This document shows positions 23,241 through 34,779 of a stretch of 64,000 nucleotides of DNA, in pieces (within the stretch, counting starts at the first letter, position 1; every line of letters starts with the position of its first letter). Source of the DNA: Viola odorata (lineage: Eukaryota > Streptophyta > Magnoliopsida > Malpighiales > Violaceae); NCBI GenBank assembly GCA_963691705.1, contig OY829537.1, positions 37,141,514 through 37,205,513 on the forward strand. The letters are read 5' to 3'. The notes below the pieces were generated by a model that saw nothing but the letters and a program-made list of their open reading frames with translations, was not told where the DNA came from and ran no database searches. The position numbers and the translations under genes are program-made.

Positions 23241-23885
23241 ATCTCTGCTCTAATCTTGGTCGTAACATCGGGAATAAAACTCAGATTTCAACGTGTCCCC
23301 TTGTTCCGACTGATCGCTGTAGCTTGACATCCCGAAAGTATTAAGTGAAAGCATCGTGGGTGTTGCCATTTGAGCGAACAAGTAAGGTGGGGTTTTTTTA
23401 CAAGAAGAAAAGAAAATTATTGCATTTAGCGGAAAAAAATACAACATGAGGAAAATACAAGTATAAAATAAAATCGTAACACATAAACATGACATAAATG
23501 CACGAACATGATGCAGATGCTGGGGTGACTCCCACTATTTCTAACTGGCTGAAAAAGTTCCCGAACGTTACCCTAAAAGGGGTCCCCTATAAACGGATAC
23601 GAGAGCGTTGACCGAATCATGAAAGGATTCTGTGCGCTCAATCCATAAAAGGGTTCAACATCCGAGTTAGGGTTCATGAAAGCTTACCAAGGCGTGGGCC
23701 CCAGGACTTCACTACTACCAATCCTAATCCTATTTGGTGTTATGGCCGGCGATAAGCATTTATGCATGAGATGCGTATGAACAATTTATTAAAGCCAATA
23801 GCATATAACAATCGCGAAAACCATTTATTTAAAGCAAGTAAATAATAAAAAAGCAAACACCATAAAACCAGCTTCAACCCTACTA
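23241..23885. other. 5' untranslated zone between primer site and array 7
   Basis: On the minus strand this is the leader directly after the primer site. It has no start codon followed by a credible frame and nothing gag-like. Confidence 0.5.
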
Positions 23886-23904
23886 GTCCCCAGTGAAGTC
23901 GCCA
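23886..23904 (-). other. Primer binding site, tRNA-Arg type
   Basis: The minus strand reads TGGCGACTTCACTGGGGAC three bases after the end of the 5' LTR. Tat/Ogre elements use a TGGCGACTC...TGGGGA primer site complementary to tRNA-Arg (established knowledge). Confidence 0.8.
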
Positions 23905-23907
23905 AAC

Positions 23908-26532
23908 TGTCGCACCCCCTTTTCGTTGAAAACGAGTTTAGGTTCGGGACGGGCCATAATGCGAGACAAGCGTTGGACTTGTCTTAACATCATGCAAAAT
24001 GAAGTCGCCACCCTAATTTTCTAAGGTTTAGGGAACCTAATCGTCATTGCATAAAAAATAAATAAACTAAGGCACAATGGTCTAAACCAAAGAACGATGG
24101 TTCGAGGTCGTGATTATGGACTTGGGAAGGTGTTAGGCACCCAAGTCACGTCCTAAAAGGTTACCGGTATGCGAGGTGTTTTGAAAATATTTTAAACATG
24201 TAATTGGGCCCTCTGAGGTGACGTTACATCTTAGCATATGGGACTTGTTATTTCCGTTTGGCTCAGAGGGATGGGGTTACCATTTTGTCTCTATGCTAGA
24301 GCGGACGTTCCCCCCTTTTCGTCGAGCCATGCATGACTTATTTATTTACTACGTGATTCTATCATGGTAAAACTAGCATTGTACCGATTAATGTATGCAT
24401 ATATGGTTGGCATGGCCTTTGAAGCCATCATGCGTAGCATTTAACAAAGAAGCAATTGATCTTATGGTATTTAAACGCAAGTGATTTAAACACGTTGTGC
24501 ATGTGAGATTGATTTTAATTGTTTTAGCAATTCTATATGTCATGCACACGAGTGGATGGGTTCTAGCGCATTATAAGTGGTCATGCATACGAGGTAATCG
24601 AGGTTTTGACCTCTTTGATAAACATTCATTCAAAGCATATATAAGAATAAACATTCAATCAAAGCATAAAAATAAATAAAAGGGTTTTAAGATAAACTTA
24701 CCCGATTTGACGAACCCCGATCGATCCGTCCCTTCAAAACCGAAGTCAACGACAATTCATAATAAAATAGGTATAAACAAACATGCATGATTTTTAACTA
24801 ATCATCTAATTAATTATTACAAACCACGATTAAAATAATTATTTAAATATTTATTACAAACCACAATTAAAATAATTACTTAAAATAATTATTACAAAGA
24901 TAATTAAAATAATTATTACAACGATAATTGAAATAATTATTACAACGATTGCTTGACAAAAATAAATCGACGGGCCTCGATGACTGGGCCCCCACAGCTG
25001 GGCCCTCTGCTGGGCCCAAGGCAGACCCAAGGGCCAAGCCCTTTTCTCTTTTCTCACGCTGGGCCTGCACGGCCCAGCTCCTTCTTTTCTTTTCCCGGGC
25101 GCACCAAATGCCCAACTCTCCTTCCTTTCCCACTTGGGCCAGCATCCCATTCCTTTCCTCCCGCTTGGGCCACGCTTGGCCAAGGCCAATCCTTTTCTTT
25201 TCCTCCACATGGGCCAAGCAAGCAAGCCCTTTCCTTTTTTTTCTTCATGGGCTAAGGCAAGCGCCGGGCCCATTTCAGCTTCTGCTTGGCGCACAGCGCC
25301 AAGCTCTCTCTTTTTCTTCCCGCGTGGGCTCAAGCAATTGCTTGGCCCATGACCAAACTTTCAATTTAAATCAGACCAGCCCCTTTTCCCTTTCCGTGTG
25401 GGCTTGAGCAAAATGCTCAACCCATCAACCAAAATTATTTCCTTTCCCTCCATTACTGTTCATCGTCTCCTTCCGCTCTCCAACAGCCAAGAACAGCAGC
25501 GCCACAGACCACGGCAGCCGACCAGCAGCTCCGGCGGCAAAAGCAGTAGCTCCGGCGACCGGCGACAGCAGCCCTTTAAACCACCAATCTGCAACTCAAG
25601 TTTAATAAAAAAAACAGTGATCAATTAAACCAAACGAGAGCAAGTAAATTAGTTAAAACAAAGCTTCTAAATTAAATCAAAACGGCAAACAATTGATCGA
25701 AGAAAAACAACAAAATTAATTTAAAGTAGTGGAAGCAATTGATCAAATAAGATAGCCACAATTAATTGAAAACAAAGTAGAGGCAATTGATTTAATTGAC
25801 AACAGAGGTAATTAATTAATTGAAAGACAATAATTAAATAACTTGAGCAATAGAGGGAGAGAGCGTGAAAAATAAAAGGGAGGGACTAGAGCCGGATTCG
25901 TCCCCCTTTTTTCTTGTTGTGAGGGTGCTCTATTTATAGAGGAAAATTTGGAGTCGGTTGTGAGAGTGTGTGGCTGGAAATCGGCAGGTTTGGGTATGTG
26001 GCTAGGTGATGTTTGGAAGATATTTATTTAATTGGTTCGAACGGGATATTTTTTGTACGAGCAAAATCGCTCGAAAATGAAATTAAAACCAAACCGAGGA
26101 TGCCACGGCGTGTAGAAAAATAAGACGAAAAAAACAATATACAGTAAAGAAATGCAAAACTTGATTTGATGCATTTATTTTCTCTTTCGGAAATGTTAAA
26201 AGTTCGGACGTAAAATAAATGTCCTTACGATAAAAATTGAACGAAACAAAACTCGATGGCGTGAATGAGAAAAATAGTACGTAATTATCAATTAAAGAAA
26301 TTACACGTCCGACCCACGATCCGAGAAAACTTACTCGGGACCGAGAGAAGTTCGAGCGAAAAGACAGTTAAAAGTACGAAAAAATTGAAAGTGCATGAAA
26401 TGACACGAAATATTAAACAAACTAGCCTAGGACCAAGAATCGATAGAAATTTGACCTAGAAGAGCTATTAAATGCGGTAAACGTTAAATATGGGAAATTG
26501 TGACAAGAGAAATCCAAAATCGGGTAGCAACA
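23908..26532 (-). repeat. 5' LTR of the Tat-like element (2625 bp)
   Basis: It is the same sequence as 13927-16524 with small indels, including extra TGGGCC-containing bases near 24992 and a GCACAGCGCCAA insertion near 25292. The TATA complement is at 25930-25938. On the minus strand this copy would drive the element transcript. Confidence 0.9.
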
Positions 26533-26859
26533 CAGAGCAAGTACAATTCCTTCTTTTCTTTTCTTGTTTATGATTTGGCACAACATTAAAGAAAATAATT
26601 TCCCAGAAACACGCAAAACATAAATAAACACACAAGATAAAGATGGAATCCTACATAACTCTGTACCCTTGCCGAACACATAACCAACCAGGCTGTAGTA
26701 GTTTGTTTTATAGTAGGTCAGGGACTCAACAACAGATTCTCTATAAAAAAGGTCATCTCTAGCCTCTCAATAAACCATAACATCTATTCTTCCTTTGTTT
26801 CCCCTATTTCCTTTATTTATAGCCATATTTGTCGTGCCTTTATTTGATTCAGGAGAACA

Positions 26860-27125
26860 ATAGATCCTTGTAAGGTTACAACCATCCTCAATATTGCAGG
26901 AGCTGTTGGGGGAACTCTCCACCAAGACGTGGCTGATTTTAAGCATAAGTTACTCTAAATAGAGTTGAACATTGAAACATAAAGGGATTGGCTTGTAGGC
27001 TCAACCAGAGAAGGAATGAAGCAGATGAGTTGATCCTAACCATTAGCAAGACCTAATTCCATTGGTAAAAATGATTGTTTGGTTGGAGAATAAAAGGGAC
27101 TTATCTAAATTTGTGCATCTAGATG
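26860..27125 (+). pseudogene. Unrecognised small protein pseudogene, copy 2
   Basis: It is homologous to 9478-9771, but the start codon is ATA (26860-26862). It differs further by an Ile/Ala change and small deletions (for example after CAGAGAAGGAATGAAGCAGA). The two copies carry different lesions apart from decay near LLQTE, so they probably decayed largely after duplication. Confidence 0.45.
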
Positions 27126-27599
27126 TCAATGTTACTTAAAGGTCTGGTAACAAGTTTTCCAACAAGATTCCTGTCATCCCCAAATGGGACTAGAATGGGA
27201 TGTTTAATGTAATGAGTGTGCTGTGCTTTATTTTCTTGTAATTGGTTAGTTTTCGTCTCAATGTTCCTTTGAATAATGTTTATCAATCACAAGAGTTGCT
27301 TCTGTGTAATGGAGACATTGTATGGATAGAGCAAAGTGACGTAGGTGAATAATTGACAATATAACTTGCTTGCAGCTAAATGGACAAAACACAACAAAAT
27401 TTGGGCTAATATTCATATATTCAACTACTAGAAATTCAGGTAGGGACAATATTATGTCTTTCTGTACTCTTTCCCTTTTCCATCAAGCAAATTCCGACAT
27501 CAAAATCCAGAAATAGCAAAATCCATCACACACTCAAGTGAAAACCAAAATAAATACACCCAAAAATCATTCAGAAGGAAATCTAACGGAAACCTGGTA

Positions 27600-28143
27600 C
27601 AAGAATACACAGCATGAGGATGAAACTCCTTTCATCACAATCATCGTCAAACTGCCACTAGCAAGCAGCTGGCATTTTATTTAGATCAAAGTCTCTGTCT
27701 TCATCAACCTTAGGTGTTGGTAATTGATTCAAATCATAACCTCTATCTTCCTTCACTACCGGAGTGAGAGAGGGATTATAATCAATGGTGGGAAGTTCAT
27801 TTGGATCACAATCCAAATGGGCCTTTTCATTCCTCTAAGCAAAACCCTTAACTCCAAAAACAAGTTGCTCCTCATCAACAGTGAGCCCAGAAATCACATC
27901 ATCTTCAATAACCTTGAGGTGTGAACTCTTTTCTTACCCAACCACATCTTTAATTGAGCTTTCTTTCTCATAGGTGTGCTCTACTATTTCCTCGATTACG
28001 TCATTTTCTTCTATTGCAACCTCTATGACATGATCCATTTCATCATCGTCGACTTGAAGAGAATCCTTAACAATCATATTGTCGGAATCATCAAATTGAA
28101 TTAAGCTATCATACTGTGAATCTTCAAAGTAAGTGGCCTCCAT
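27600..28143 (-). pseudogene. Acidic DLN-rich protein pseudogene, copy 2 (two exons)
   Basis: The ATG at 28143 opens MEATYFEDSQYDSLIQFDDS and a very acidic stretch, up to a GTAAGA donor near 27937. After a short intron the second exon (about 27917 leftward) reads VIEDDVISGLTVDEEQLVFG, is cut by a TAG near 27835, and then shows DCDPNELPTIDYNPSL and two DLN(Q/K)(L/M)P motifs. The exon phases do not join cleanly at the obvious splice sites, another sign of decay. DLN-type motifs can recruit co-repressors in other proteins, but no such role can be claimed here. Protein family not recognised. Confidence 0.5.
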
Positions 28144-28305
28144 CTTCCTATCAAACTCTGGTTTTCTTAAGGAGAAACAAAATAAAATGAGCTGAAAAAG
28201 AGAAGGAGAAGAGGAATTGAATGTCATGTAAGAGGTCTGTGTACTTCCGTTTTGCCAGAAATCCAATTCCCAAAAATTTTCATTTCCCACCCAAGTCACT
28301 TTCAC

Positions 28306-29500
28306 TTCACTTTCTCTGTCGCTTTCACTTTCACTGTCATTTTCCCTCCAAAACTATGTGTGACATGTAGTTTCTCGAACGAACGATAAATAGTCTAAGG
28401 GGCACTTAAGTAAAAACACAAAGAAAGTGGACACAATTATCAAGGACGTCAGTTAATAAAGAATCTAGTTTTGAGGCTAAAACGTCCATTATTAAAGAAC
28501 AGAGAGAGTAGTATTTTCAAATATCTAGTAAGAATTATAAAAAAAAGTAATTACAAACTGAAATATATCATATATGTGTGTGTGTGAAAAAGGGCAAAAA
28601 CAATTCCGTCGATTGTCCATTTTCTATTGGTTTTCAACTTTTTAATAACTAATGTGTATATATCTCAATAAGATATTTGTTATATTACCTTAATTAGAAA
28701 CTAAACAATGGCCACTATATGACACAGTTAACGACTTAAATTATAACGAATTTTAATAATCTTTTTTCATTGTTTAAGGGTACGCTCGATATCACTTAGA
28801 GTTATTTTTTTTCACACAAAAAGAAATCAATTTCTTGTTTTTATATTTTGGTTTCTTAAAAACATGTTTCAAAATATCAAGAGTAAGAAATCATCCCCTA
28901 CACACATCACCGGGTCCACCGCCTTTTTCTTCCTAAGTTGTTTTTTCTCTCTATCAGCTCCCCATTTAAAAACCATAGTTCCAAAGAGACACACATGACC
29001 TATCCATCGCAATATTCTTCCTCCTCACCCTAGGATCCTTCCCTCTCATCTTTCCTCCTCTATCGTTCCCATCTTCGCCTCCTTTATATCTTTGCCTCTT
29101 TTGTAGAACAATCGCCTCTGCTAACCCTTCCTCCCTCTGCCACCTCTCCTTCCCCAAACCCAAAGTCAAAACCACCTTCCTCTCCCTCACCAACATTGAT
29201 TAGTGCAACGCTAAATCTATTTCTTCACTACCCAAGATTAGATCTAGTTTTGGTGATGGGTGGTGAATTAATAAATCTGGAAGTTTGAGCTTGACTTAAA
29301 GAGACATGAAGCATTAGTGCAAGCAATCCATTATAATTGGATCTATCTCAAGGATAAGGAAGAAAAGATGAGGGCACTAAGCGAACGCACTAATGCTAGA
29401 ATGGCATCGTTCAATATAATATCTCTTGGGTTGTGCATCACAGTTTCAATTTTGCAGTTGAGGCATTTGAAGCGTTACCACTGAAAGAAGAAGCTTATTT
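28306..29500. other. AT-rich intergenic stretch with one Stowaway/mariner-like terminus
   Basis: 28483-28512 reads AACGTCCATTATTAAAGAAC then AGAGAGAGTA, whose complement TACTCTCTCTGTTCTTTAAT resembles Stowaway/mariner ends. The opposite end is not found. A short (GT)n run lies near 28575. The minus-strand open frame at 29196-28966 is low complexity and not supported as a gene. Confidence 0.35.
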
Positions 29501-29519
29501 AGATCTTTGTGACTGTGTT

Positions 29520-29766
29520 GTACTAAGATTTTAAGAGGGAAATTAGATTTTTTGGCACCTGCACTCCATTTAAATGACTGATTTGGCAACTCTTTTTTTT
29601 TTGCTTTTAAATGGCACTTGCACTCAAAAGAAATGTCACATTTGGTACCTCCCCCTAACACCGTTACTCACTCACCATTAACCGTCCTACGTGGCATGAC
29701 ACGTCAGATGCCACGTGGTACCTTCCAGACGTGTCATGCCACGTCAGCAAACTCGACCCATACCCA
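29520..29766. repeat. Probable non-autonomous repeat with ACGTGGC motifs
   Basis: TTTTTTGGCACCTGCACTCC near 29548 and CTCAAAAGAAATGTCACATT near 29622 are partly repeated (GCACTTGCACTC). They are followed by CACGTCAGATGCCACGTGG and ATGCCACGTCAGC. This looks like the end of a dispersed plant repeat, but no complete termini or target duplication are seen. Confidence 0.3.
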
Positions 29767-29997
29767 TTATAAATGACTCGTACCCAAACTCTTCCTTCTC
29801 CCTCCACTAATATTCTCGCTGCCAACCTTCATCCCACTCCCAAAACCAATGATGGAGCCCTCCATCTTATCCAGCATCTGGAATGTACTCTGCGGTGATG
29901 GTACAGCATCAAATCCATATACTCCACTACTCAACCTCTCCGATAGTGGCATTTTGACGTCATCCTCCTTGACATCCACAGCTCTAGCCTTTGCTAA
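29767..29997 (-). pseudogene. Possible exon of an unrecognised protein
   Basis: The minus strand is open from about 29997 to 29767 and reads KARAVDVKEDDVKMPLSERL, then SSGVYGFDAVPSPQSTFQML and a Gly/Ser-rich tail. Composition looks protein-coding, but no family is recognised and flanking exons are not visible. It faces away from the plastid-targeted gene at 30114, so the two could share an upstream region. Confidence 0.3.
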
Positions 29998-30113
29998 GAA
30001 ACCCAGTTGACCATTTCCGTTTCAAAATCTGTTTTCTGTTCTTTTTCTTTTGATTTTGGGGAAAATATTGAATCTTTCTGTGTTCTTGAAATCATTCCTC
30101 ATCACCAACCAAC

Positions 30114-32720
30114 ATGGCCGATGTTTTCTGCAATACGAATCTGGTTTCTTCTTCTGCATCTTCGCCTTCTTGTGTTGCTAAGACTTATCAAGGCAAACAA
30201 CAACAACTACCTAACCGGCTTAAAGGGTTTCCTTTGAAACTAAGGCCACTGGCTTTGAGATCGAAGGTGACATCTTTTGGCTGTGACTTCCTTGGCGATA
30301 GAGTTCCTGTTCATGGAAATCAGGGCAAATCGAGTAGAGGTGTTGCTACCCGATTTTTGACTTTTCATCACAACTTTATGCATTTTTTACGCTTATCACA
30401 TTTAATAGCTCTTCTAGGTCAAATTTCTGTCGATTCTTGGTCCTAGGCTAGTTTGTTTAATATTCCGTGTCATTTCGTGCCTTCTTATTTTTTTCGTACT
30501 TTCGACTGTCTTTTCACTCGAACTTTTCTCAGTCCCGACTAAGTTTCCTCGGACCGTGGGTCGAACGCGTTATTTCTTTAATTGATAGTTTCGTTCAATT
30601 TTTATCGTAAGGACATTTATTTTGTGTTCGAACGTTTTGACATTTCCGAAAAAGAAAATAAATACATTAAATCAAACTTCTCGTTTATTTACTGTATACT
30701 AGTTTTCTCGTCTTATTTTCCTACACACCGTGTTCCCCTAGGTTCAGATTTATTTTCATTTTTGAGCGATTTCGCTCGTACCAAAAATATCTCATTCGTA
30801 TCCAAATTAATGCATTAATGCTAATTAATGCATGTTTATCCGAATCCCCTCACCTTTTCCCCTAGCTAGCCTTGCCGACTTGGATTCATCATAACAATCT
30901 CACATCCATGAATCATTGGCCACACAAAGGAAACTTGCTCCCTACTTCAACGCGTTTTCATCATCACCGAGCCTCATCATCGCGCCTCGTCATCCGTTTG
31001 CAGCCACAAGCTCCCGCCACAACCGACTCAATCTTTCTCTATAAATAGAGACCTTCAAGCAACAAGAACAAGGGGGACCAATTCAGGCTCTAGTCCCTCC
31101 TTTTATTCATGCTCTCTCTACTTTGCTCAATTTATTTAATTAATTGTAATTTTCAATTAACTCACTGCCATGCTTCAATTTAATTAATTGTTGTTTCAAT
31201 TTAATTAAATTCGGGCTCTTGATTTATTTGCTACTTTGTTTTATTTGGTTTGCTACTATTGATTTAATTAATTGTTGATGGTGGTTCAATTTTGGTTTTG
31301 GTTATTTGTTGCAGGTCTGGTTGGAGGAAGAAGATGAAACACTGTACAAAAGGGGAGGGAAATATTTTGGTTGATGGGCCAAGCAAGTTGCCTTGGCCCA
31401 GGAAAGGAATTAGTAAGGACACTTGATGCGTCCAGGAAAGGAAAAGAAGGGAGGCATAGGCTGCGCCTTGTGCAAGCCCATACGGAGGAAGGAGAGTTGG
31501 GCAGTTTGGCTGGCCCAAACGGAGAAGGAAAGAAGCTGGACAGCTTGACTGACCAGTGCGGGAAAGGAAAAGAAGGGCCAACCCATCTGCTGAGCTGGGC
31601 TAGGCTGGTCAGGGGCTGGTGCAGTGGGCCCAACTGCTGGGCCCAGTCATCGAGGCCCGTCGATTTATTTTCATCAATGGATCGTTGTAATAATTATTTA
31701 AGTTTATTTTAATTGATCGTTGTAATAATTATTTAAGTAATTATTTTTATTGTGGCTTGTAATAATTAGTTAAGTAATTATTTTAATTGTGGTTTGTAAT
31801 AATTAATTAGATAATTAGTTAAAAATTATGTATGTTTATTTATACCTATTTTATTATCAATTGTCGTTAACTTCGGTTTTGAAGGGATGGATCGATCGGG
31901 GTTTGTCAAATCGGGTAAGTTTATATTAAACCCTTTTATTTATTTTTATGCTTTGAATGGATGTTTATTAGAAATGTTAAAACCTCGATCATATCGTATG
32001 CATGACCACTTATAATGCTCTAGAACCCACCCACTCGTATGCATGACATATAGAATTGCTAAATAATTAAAATCAATCTAATATGTACAACGTGTTTATA
32101 TCACTTGTCTTTCATACCATGAAATTAATTGTTGTATTGATACATGTGTATGGTGGCTCCAAACCTACGCAAAATATATGTTGCATACATTAATCGGTAC
32201 CTTGCTAGTTTTGCCATGATAGATCACGTAGTAATAGTTGAATCATGCATGGCCCAATGATAAGGGGGAACATCCACTCTAGCAAAGAGACAAAACGGTA
32301 ACCCCGTCCCTAGGTCCTGAATGGAAATAACAAAGTCCCGACGAAAATTGCTAAGATGTAACGTCACCTTGGAGGGCCCAAACTACATGTTCAAATTATT
32401 TTCTCAAAACACCTCGCATACCGGTAACCTTTTTTAAAGGATGTGACTTGGGTGCCTAACACCTTGCCAAGTCCATAAATACGACCTAGAACCATTGTTC
32501 TTTGGTTTAGACCATTGTGCCTTAGTTTATTTATTTTTTATGCCATAACGATTAGGTTCCCTAAACCTTAGAAAATTAGGGTGGCGACTTCATTTTGCAT
32601 GATGTGAGGCGAGTCCAACGGTTGTCTCACATTCCCGTCCCAAACCTATATTTCGCAACATCGAAACGAAAAGGGGGTGTGACAAGAGGGTATCTACTTC
32701 AAACTTCAATTAAGGCTCAG
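30114..32720 (+). pseudogene. First exon of a plastid-targeted protein, split by a solo LTR
   Basis: The ATG at 30114 opens an N-terminus rich in Ser, basic residues and Gly, as in a plastid transit peptide (MADVFCNTNLVSSSASSPS...). The exon is interrupted after base 30340 by an LTR flanked by AGAGG duplications. Beyond the second AGAGG it continues in frame (GYLLQTSIKAQ) to a good GTATGT donor at 32721. No later exon is recognised in the window; the next stretch is LTR-like. With the LTR in place the frame runs into LTR sequence and stops at 30444. The protein family is unknown to me. This allele would be expected to be knocked out unless splicing removes the LTR. Confidence 0.55.
30341..32684 (+). 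mobile_element. Solo LTR of the Tat-like family, plus orientation, TSD AGAGG
   Basis: It starts TGTTGCTACCCGATTTTTGA and ends GGGGGTGTGACA, matching in reverse orientation the LTRs at 13927 and 23908 over most of their length. AGAGG is duplicated at 30336-30340 and 32685-32689. A TATAAATAG box is at 31040-31048 and a TGGGCC-rich block at 31372-31650. It is clearly more diverged from the other two LTRs than they are from each other. Confidence 0.9.
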
Positions 32721-32867
32721 GTATGTCAATTTTTGTTTTGAAATATTTTCATTTTGTTGTGTAGTGAATTTCTATTGTTGTTCTTCGATGCCTGTTCTTT
32801 TCTTTTTTCAAGAAAGTACAGTTAGTTGTCATTGATGGGAGTTAATTTATTTTTTGGTGATTTAACA

Positions 32868-33490
32868 TGTACGAACTTAGACCTGAACTCAACCTGTGAG
32901 AACCAACCTAATCGATTTCAAGTGAGGATCTTGAATCGAATTTCTAGACCTGAACTCAACCTGTGAGAACCAACCTAGTGGAAACGACTCAATGGGGTTT
33001 TACAACTTTGGGTTTTACTTGCGACGACTAGAGCTTGCGGACTACTAGAAGGAACAAGTGTTCAACGCGTGAACAATGGGTAGAAATTTGAGAAGACACA
33101 GTCTTGATTTTTTCAAAAATAACAACCAATTGAATAAGGAGGCCAAACGACTCCTTATATAGAGTATTACAAGCAAACCCTAATAGATAGGAGTTTTAAT
33201 TCCTAAGGTAACTTAATTAACTAATTAACTAATTAACTAATTAAAGTAAATATAAATATATTTAAATACATTCCAACAGCTCCAAGAAGTTTCCCCATCA
33301 TCGGGCCAAGGTTTGGGCCGAAACCTCAAGTCGTATATTGTCTCGCGCATACACTGCGCACCATAATGTCGACTTGAATAACTTTCAAACCACTGGGCCA
33401 AATGGGCTGAAACTTGTCCCAAAAGAAAGCTAACATCTTGAAGTTTCACAAGAGAGGTTGATATTCTTAGCACATTCTGGGATCATATCA
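32868..33490 (-). repeat. LTR-like sequence, minus orientation
   Basis: The minus strand has a TATATAAGG box near 33155, TG/CA-type ends (TGATATGATCCC at 33490 and TTCGTACA at 32868) and GGCCCA motifs near 33300-33400. A 33-bp block (GACCTGAACTCAACCTGTGA...) is duplicated at 32881 and 32947. No matching flanking duplication is found, so boundaries are uncertain. Confidence 0.35.
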
Positions 33491-34175
33491 GAAAGGATGG
33501 AGATACGCAACAGAAATAATAACGAAATTACCTAGATGAAGGTGGAGGAGATGAGGAGTGAAAGCTTGAACAATTAGAGATTGAATACTTGAGCTTGGCT
33601 TGATGAACACTTGAATACAACACACGGGTACGCATATATTGCTCTCAAATGAAAGAAAATATTGCTTCAAATATTACACACGATTGTTCAGTCAAATGAA
33701 GTAATAACGATTACACAAAGATGAAGACTTATATTGTCTTACTTGAAAGGATTCAAGGTGTCTTCAAACCTTGAATCTTACAAGTTGAATTTAAGGTGTT
33801 TAGAGGGAGGAGTATTCTATCAATCAAGAAATAAACATTCATCCTCAACTCCTAAAATAAGAAGAGAAGTAGTTATTTATACTATTACACAAAATGATCT
33901 TAAAAACCCTCAAAACATGCATTTTTGCATTTCTGTGCCGAAGCTAACTGCTATCAATGACCAAAATTGCACATCTGCTAACGGTATGTCGTTACTGCCA
34001 CTAATGGCATGCCGTTAGCTTTGGCCTCCAAAATTGCTGAAACTACGGCTCTCGCGTGCGCATGGTCGGGTGACCTCGCAGGTGGCCTAGGGTTGGCGAT
34101 ACGTGTGTGTATGTATCTTGGCCTTCAGAATGGTGCTCAATCATCTCCAAGACTAGGATAGGTGTGATCATATCA
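33491..34175 (-). repeat. LTR A of the Reina-like family (left-truncated)
   Basis: It aligns with 36100-36798 and 47500-48203 (shared TTAGAGGGAGGAGTATTCT and TTATTTATACTA blocks). The right end is TGTGATCATATCA. The purine-tract complement TCACCTTTTCCTTC and the conserved GAAAGGATTCTTCCTCGAAT follow on the right. Compared with LTRs B and C it lacks more than 1 kb on the left. Confidence 0.65.
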
Positions 34176-34779
34176 TCACCTTTTCCTTCGAAAGGATTCT
34201 TCCTCGAATCCATTGCTTTAAGTTTGTAGTGTCGGCTAGGAATGGAACTTAAGAAAGGATCCTTGTAGGCGCCCAATTCCTTCACAAGTGGTTCAAAAAT
34301 AGAAAAGTGAGAATTATCAGTTAGATTGAGCTAAACGATCCTTATTGCTCAAAGGCACACTCATTGGATCGCTAGCAAACAAAATATTCTCTTGAATCCT
34401 TCCCTCACCTCCCTTGCTCCCACTTTCAGCCCCCTTTGGTGTTTCCTCACTCTTTTCACTCCCCAAAGTAACATTTTGTAAATTCAAACAAAGGGTTTTC
34501 AAAAACTTTAAACACAATCGGCTCAATGTTTACTCTTTTCACTCATACGTTGTGCAAGCATCTCTTTTTCATTGGAAATAGCAAGCACATAATCCTCTCT
34601 CTTCTCTCCACTCACTGTCACACTCGCATGCTCACTCTTCTTACACAAGTGATCAAGTTTGGCCTCCAATCGGTCAAGAATAGTGCCCTTTTTTGCTATC
34701 GAAAGTTGAAGTTCGTGCAACATGAGGAGTACTTACCTCTCTTCGTCATCCGAAAATTGAGACATGGTGATTAATTTGG
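34176..34779 (-). pseudogene. Residual interior between LTRs A and B (gag start remnant)
   Basis: This is about 600 bp containing the 3' purine-tract region on the left and, on the right, a minus-strand frame starting MSQFSDDEE near 34766, with coiled-coil-like Leu/Glu-rich segments. The position mirrors the gag start MSDASVAGNN at 46007 next to LTR C. Nearly all gag and pol has been deleted, so A-interior-B is a highly shortened element. Confidence 0.45.

Larger units (their letters stand above)
13927..26532 (-). mobile_element. Tat/Ogre-like non-autonomous LTR retrotransposon (LARD-type), 12.6 kb
   Basis: Two long direct repeats (13927-16524 and 23908-26532) bound a 7383-bp interior. The exact target duplication CAGAG is at 13922-13926 and 26533-26537. 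On the minus strand the right copy is the 5' LTR. It is followed by TGGCGACTTCACTGGGGAC, matching the tRNA-Arg-type primer site of Tat/Ogre elements (established knowledge). A purine run GAGGGGGCAAC precedes the 3' LTR. No gag, protease, RT, RNase H or integrase motif is found on either strand of the interior, which is mostly tandem repeats. It must have depended on proteins of another element. The close similarity of the LTRs points to a recent insertion. Confidence 0.88.
13371..27937 (+). repeat. Duplicated block, copy 2 (split by the 13927-26532 element)
   Basis: 13371-13926 matches 6749-7290, and 26533-27937 matches 7790-10580 minus the solo LTR. The 12.6-kb element lies between the two halves with a CAGAG target duplication, so it inserted after the block was duplicated, or at least is absent from copy 1. 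Confidence 0.8.
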
